The translations under genes were made by a program, and so were the position numbers. A stretch of DNA of 35,450 nucleotides from CAZJHD01 sp964545855 (GTDB lineage: Bacteria > Planctomycetota > UBA1135 > JACQFD01), in contig CAZJHD010000045.1 of NCBI GenBank assembly GCA_964545855.1, positions 1 through 35,450 of the forward strand. Direction: 5' to 3'. Shown here piece by piece: positions 32,213-35,450 of the stretch; positions within the stretch are counted from its first letter, which is position 1, and each line of letters opens with the position of its first letter. The notes beneath the pieces were generated by a model. That model searched no databases. It was not told where the DNA came from and was given only the letters and a program-made list of their open reading frames with translations.

Positions 32213-33880
32213 GTGGAGTGCGACCTCCGGCGCCTCCCGAACTTCTTCACCGACGTCCTCGTCCTCGGCTCGGGGATCGCCGGCCTCGCGGCGGCACTCG
32301 AGGCGGCGGAGTCCCACGACGTGATGCTCGTGGCGAAGGCCGATCTCGGCGAGACGAACACGGCCTGGGCCCAAGGCGGAATCGCAGCGGTCCTCGGCGC
32401 GGACGATTCGGTCGTCACGCACCGGGCCGACACCGAGCGCGTCGGGCAGGGACTCTGCGAGGAGGACGTCGTGGCGAGGGTGACGGCCCTCGGCCCGGCC
32501 GCCGTGCGCCAGCTCTCGTCCGTCGGCGCCCGCTTCGACCTCCAGCCCGACGGCACCTTCGAGCTGCTGCGCGAGGGAGGCCACTCCCGCGCGCGCGTGC
32601 TCCACGCCCAAGGAGACCTCACCGGGCGCGAGATCGAGCGGGTCTTCCTCGAGCTCGCGCGCGCGCACCCGAGGATCGGGGCGTTCGACCACACCTTCGC
32701 CGTCGACCTCCTCACGGACGAGGCGGGTGCCTGCGTCGGGGCGCTCGCCTGGAAGCAGGGCACCGGTCCGGTCGTGATCGGTGCGTCGCGGACGATCCTC
32801 GCGACGGGTGGAGCGGGATGCGTCTACCGCGAGACGACGAATCCGCCGATCGCGACGGGCGACGGCCTCGCGATGGCGTTCCGCGCCGGCGCCGCGGTCC
32901 GCGACCTCGAGTTCCTCCAGTTCCACCCGACGACGCTCTACGTCGCCGGCGCGGCGCGGCTCCTCGTCTCCGAGATCGTCCGCGGGAAGGGTGGTCTCCT
33001 CGTCGACCGCCACGGCGAGCGGTTCATGGCCGAGTTCCATCCCGACGGGGAGCTGGCCCCCCGGGACGTGGTGGCCCGAGCGATCGTGCGCCAGATGGTG
33101 AAGACCCGCGACACGAGCGCGTACCTCGACCTCCGGCCCATCGCCGGAGACGTGCGGACGCTCTTCCCGCACATGGCGGAGGTCTGCTCGTTCTTCGACA
33201 TCGACATCTCCCGCGACCGGATCCCCGTGCGGCCGGCCGCCCACTACTGCGTCGGCGGCGTCGAGGTCGACCCCGAGGGGCGCACGAGCGTCCCGGGTCT
33301 CTTCGCCGTGGGGGAGGTCGCGAGCTCGGGGCTCCACGGGGCGAATCGCATCGGCTCCAACTCGCTGCTCGAGGGGCTCGTCCTCGGGCGCGCCGTCGGG
33401 ACCGCCGCCGCGGCCGAAGCGATCTCTCCCTCGCGGCCGCCCCGGGGGACCCTGCAGCGGCCCATCCGGCGCAGCTCCGCCGGGACGATCCGGCTCGACC
33501 TCGAGGACGTCGCCTACTCCGTGCGGTCGCTGATGGCGCGTCTCGTCGGCGTCGAGCGGAGCCGCGAGGGTCTCCAGGACGCCATCGAGCGCCTCGACGT
33601 CTGGGAGCGCTACCTCTTCTCCTTCCCCTTCGAGGGCGCGCGCGCCTTCGAGGTCGTCAACCTGGTGACGGTGGCGCGCCTCATGGCCGAGTCGGCGCGC
33701 TTCCGCGAGGAGTCCCGGGGCACGCACTACCGCTCCGACTTCCCCGATCGCCGCGACGACCGCTGGCGCGTCCACACGCGGATCGTTCCGGACGGTTCGA
33801 GTGCCCGGATCGAGACCGAGGCGCTGCGGGCGCCCGGTGCGATCTCCGACCCCGACCGGCCCGCCGCCGCGGCACGATGA
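32213..33880 (+). CDS. nadB: L-aspartate oxidase
   Basis: 555 residues from GTG 32213. This FAD enzyme oxidises L-aspartate to iminoaspartate, the first step of de novo NAD synthesis, which NadA (not in this window) completes to quinolinate. The FAD fold is V-L-G-S-G-I-A-G-L-A-A-A at 17-28. Family signatures follow: T-A-W-A-Q-G-G-I-A-A-V, H-S-R-A-R-V-L-H-A-x-G-D-x-T-G, Q-F-H-P-T-T-L, H-Y-C-V-G-G-V and H-G-A-N-R-I-G-S-N-S-L-L-E-G. The C-terminal helical domain covers about 430-530. NadB is told from succinate dehydrogenase flavoprotein by this length and the lack of SdhA-type covalent FAD His motif. The end is 8 bases before the hflX start. Confidence 0.95.
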   Translation: MECDLRRLPNFFTDVLVLGSGIAGLAAALEAAESHDVMLVAKADLGETNTAWAQGGIAAVLGADDSVVTHRADTERVGQGLCEEDVVARVTALGPAAVRQLSSVGARFDLQPDGTFELLREGGHSRARVLHAQGDLTGREIERVFLELARAHPRIGAFDHTFAVDLLTDEAGACVGALAWKQGTGPVVIGASRTILATGGAGCVYRETTNPPIATGDGLAMAFRAGAAVRDLEFLQFHPTTLYVAGAARLLVSEIVRGKGGLLVDRHGERFMAEFHPDGELAPRDVVARAIVRQMVKTRDTSAYLDLRPIAGDVRTLFPHMAEVCSFFDIDISRDRIPVRPAAHYCVGGVEVDPEGRTSVPGLFAVGEVASSGLHGANRIGSNSLLEGLVLGRAVGTAAAAEAISPSRPPRGTLQRPIRRSSAGTIRLDLEDVAYSVRSLMARLVGVERSREGLQDAIERLDVWERYLFSFPFEGARAFEVVNLVTVARLMAESARFREESRGTHYRSDFPDRRDDRWRVHTRIVPDGSSARIETEALRAPGAISDPDRPAAAAR

Positions 33881-33887
33881 GCGCCCG

Positions 33888-35285
33888 TTGACGGCCCGCG
33901 ACTTCGTCTACACCGACCGAGCCCCCGAGCGGGTGCTCGTGGTCGGCGTGGAGCTGCCGGGCCAGGAGCCGGCGGCCGTCTCCGTCGCCGAGATGACGCG
34001 CCTCGTGGAGGCCTCGAACGGCATCCCCGTGGGCCAGCTCACGCAGGCGCGGGCGGCTCCCGACCCCCGCACGTTCATCGGCCGGGGGAAGGTGGAGGAG
34101 GCCCGCGACCTCGCCAAGGAGGTCCGCGCGGAGCTCGTCGCCTTCGACTGCGACCTCTCTCCCTCCCAGAAGCGGCACCTGGAGGAGGAGATCGGCGTCC
34201 GCGGCGTCGATCGGAGCGAGCTGATCCTCGACATCTTCGCCCGCCGAGCGCGCACGCGCGCGGCGCGCGTGCAGGTGGAGCTCGCCCAGCTGGAGTACCT
34301 GCTGCCGCGCCTCACGCGGCGGTGGAGCCATCTGGAGCGGACCGAGGGCGCGATCGGAACGCGCGGCCCCGGCGAGACGCAGCTCGAGACCGATCGCCGG
34401 CTGGTGAATCGGCGCATCGAGCGACTGAAGGACGACCTCCGCTCCATCGAGGCGCGGCGCGAGCGGGAGGCGACGGCCCACGACGGCTTCTTCCGCGTCG
34501 CCATGGGGGGCTACACGAACGCCGGCAAGTCGAGCCTCCTGAACGCGCTCACGAAGGTCGACACGCTCGTCGCCGACCGTCTCTTCGCGACGCTCGACAC
34601 GCGCACGAGGCTCTGGACGCTCGCCGACCGGCGGCGGGTGCTCCTTTCGGACACGGTGGGATTCGTGCGACGGCTCCCGCACGACCTCATCGCCTCGTTC
34701 CACGCGACCCTCGCCGAGTCGATCCACGCCGACCTCCTGCTCGTCGTGTGCGATGCCTCGCGTCCCGACGCGATCGAATGCATCGAGGCCGTCGAGGAGA
34801 CCCTCGCGGAGATCGGCGCCACCTCGCCGAGGCTCTACGTGCTGAATCAGGTGGACCGCGTGCCCGACCCGCTCCTGCTGCGCGTCTTCGAGCGCGAGGG
34901 GCGGTCGCGGGACGAAGCGCCGCGGGAATGCGTCGCCGTCTCGGCCCTCACGGGGAAGGGGCTCGCCGATCTCGACGCGAGCGTGGCGCGGATCCTCGAC
35001 GGCGAGACGGTGCTCGCCGACGTGCGCGTGCCGGCGGGTGACGGGCGGACGCTGGCGGAGCTCCGCCGCAGCGGGATCGTCCTCGACGAGCGATGGGAAG
35101 GAGAGGCCTGGGTCGCCTCCATGCGATTCCGACGGGCTCTCTGGGGACGCATCCAGCAGCTCCGCGCCCACGGTTGCCTCGAGGCGCGCTCGGAGGACCC
35201 GCGCACCGAGGACACGAGCGCCGAGGACACGAGCGGCGACGATGCCGGCACGCCGGACGAGCGCACCGCGCGCCGCCGATCCTGA
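33888..35285 (+). CDS. hflX: GTPase HflX
   Basis: 465 residues from TTG 33888; the in-frame upstream part overlaps nadB and reads as non-native. HflX is a ribosome-associated GTPase that splits stalled 70S ribosomes. The HflX domain spans about 40-200, with Q-L-T-Q-A-R, I-G-R-G-K and G-P-G-E-T-Q-L-E-T-D-R. The G domain has G1 G-Y-T-N-A-G-K-S at 208-215, switch residues around T239, G3 D-T-V-G-F at 255-259 and G4 N-Q-V-D. The C-terminus adds an acidic Thr/Asp/Glu repeat tail (T-E-D-T-S-A-E-D-T-S) not needed for the core. It may be co-transcribed with nadB. Confidence 0.95.
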   Translation: MTARDFVYTDRAPERVLVVGVELPGQEPAAVSVAEMTRLVEASNGIPVGQLTQARAAPDPRTFIGRGKVEEARDLAKEVRAELVAFDCDLSPSQKRHLEEEIGVRGVDRSELILDIFARRARTRAARVQVELAQLEYLLPRLTRRWSHLERTEGAIGTRGPGETQLETDRRLVNRRIERLKDDLRSIEARREREATAHDGFFRVAMGGYTNAGKSSLLNALTKVDTLVADRLFATLDTRTRLWTLADRRRVLLSDTVGFVRRLPHDLIASFHATLAESIHADLLLVVCDASRPDAIECIEAVEETLAEIGATSPRLYVLNQVDRVPDPLLLRVFEREGRSRDEAPRECVAVSALTGKGLADLDASVARILDGETVLADVRVPAGDGRTLAELRRSGIVLDERWEGEAWVASMRFRRALWGRIQQLRAHGCLEARSEDPRTEDTSAEDTSGDDAGTPDERTARRRS

Positions 35286-35298
35286 GGCCGCGCCACGC

Positions 35299-35362
35299 CG
35301 ATTCTCTCGCGACCACATCGCGGGCTGCGCCCGCGACCCAACGGTGCCCGTACCGAGAATCG
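35299..35362 (+). terminator. nested inverted repeats downstream of hflX
   Basis: An outer pair CGATTCTC (35299-35306) and GAGAATCG (35355-35362) encloses a perfect 8-bp hairpin TCGCGGGC-TGC-GCCCGCGA at 35318-35336. It begins 14 bases after the hflX stop. There is no U-tract, so it may be a Rho-type or processing hairpin rather than a classic terminator. Confidence 0.4.
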
Positions 35363-35450
35363 TCGTGCGGCGCGCGCAGGCGCGCGAGTCGTAGCTCAGA
35401 GAGGTTGTGAGGAAATCGCCGCCGCTGGCCCGAGGCCGAGCGAGAGCGAG

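Noticed and set aside
30521..33775. A 1084-codon minus-strand frame opposite nadB and across the gap and lexA
   Set aside because: It is antisense to nadB, which has full family motifs, and overlaps lexA in another frame. Composition is low-complexity Arg/Gly/Asp.
35390..35420. tRNA-like string TAGCTCAGAGAGG near the right edge
   Set aside because: The D stem does not close (no GAGC partner) and no anticodon or T arm follows before the window ends.

Overview
The window is very GC-rich and gene-dense, with short intergenic gaps and many stop/start overlaps (GTGA, ATGA, TGATG). It most likely comes from a planctomycete (Planctomycetota). The best evidence is a large 'membrane-bound dehydrogenase' protein that joins a propeller, HEAT-like helices, LamG and cytochrome c, together with two secreted FG-GAP proteins that share a C-terminal domain, and several exported proteins of unknown function. 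No taxonomic marker such as rRNA is present, so this assignment is inference from gene families.

Layout. Positions 1-134 hold the 3' end of an unidentified gene, followed by a possible 34-codon exported peptide. Next on the + strand are a 1078-residue exported protein (YqcC-like domain, NTF2-like domain, at least four tandem 'E-V-D-W' repeats, Lys/Ala/Pro tail), a DUF4287/SRPBCC protein, a TVP38/DedA-like membrane protein and an acyl-lipid/acyl-CoA desaturase. A SEC-C protein (-) and a DinB-like protein (+) follow. Positions 7304-10661 (-) are a three-gene glycan-type cassette: UGM-like flavoprotein, methyltransferase, glycosyltransferase. An AlkA-type glycosylase (+) then faces a minus-strand series read in the order YncE-like lipoprotein, plsY, gpsA and two overlapping macrodomain genes.

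The middle holds an unknown exported protein, a seven-iron ferredoxin, the large cytochrome c/LamG protein (no normal start codon; its leader is a 15-base tandem repeat), tRNA-Gly(GCC) and the FG-GAP pair. The right part has a coupled operon DUF309 / nucleoside hydrolase / MiaE, an unknown secreted protein (-), dprA, a C25 (gingipain-family) peptidase, lexA (-), a 28-residue membrane peptide in the largest gene-poor gap, nadB and hflX.

How genes work together. plsY and gpsA supply glycerol-3-phosphate and the first acylation step for phospholipids, and the desaturase adjusts acyl chains. The 7304-10661 cassette probably modifies a surface glycan. The cytochrome c, FG-GAP and C25 proteins form an exported repertoire. 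AlkA, LexA and DprA are DNA repair, SOS and recombination functions but are not one operon. There is no mobile element, CRISPR array or prophage. I did not find a clear new defence or biosynthetic system. The most unusual items are the repeat protein at 269-3505, the divergent macrodomain pair, the start-less cytochrome gene, the small membrane peptide and several short repeats at gene boundaries.
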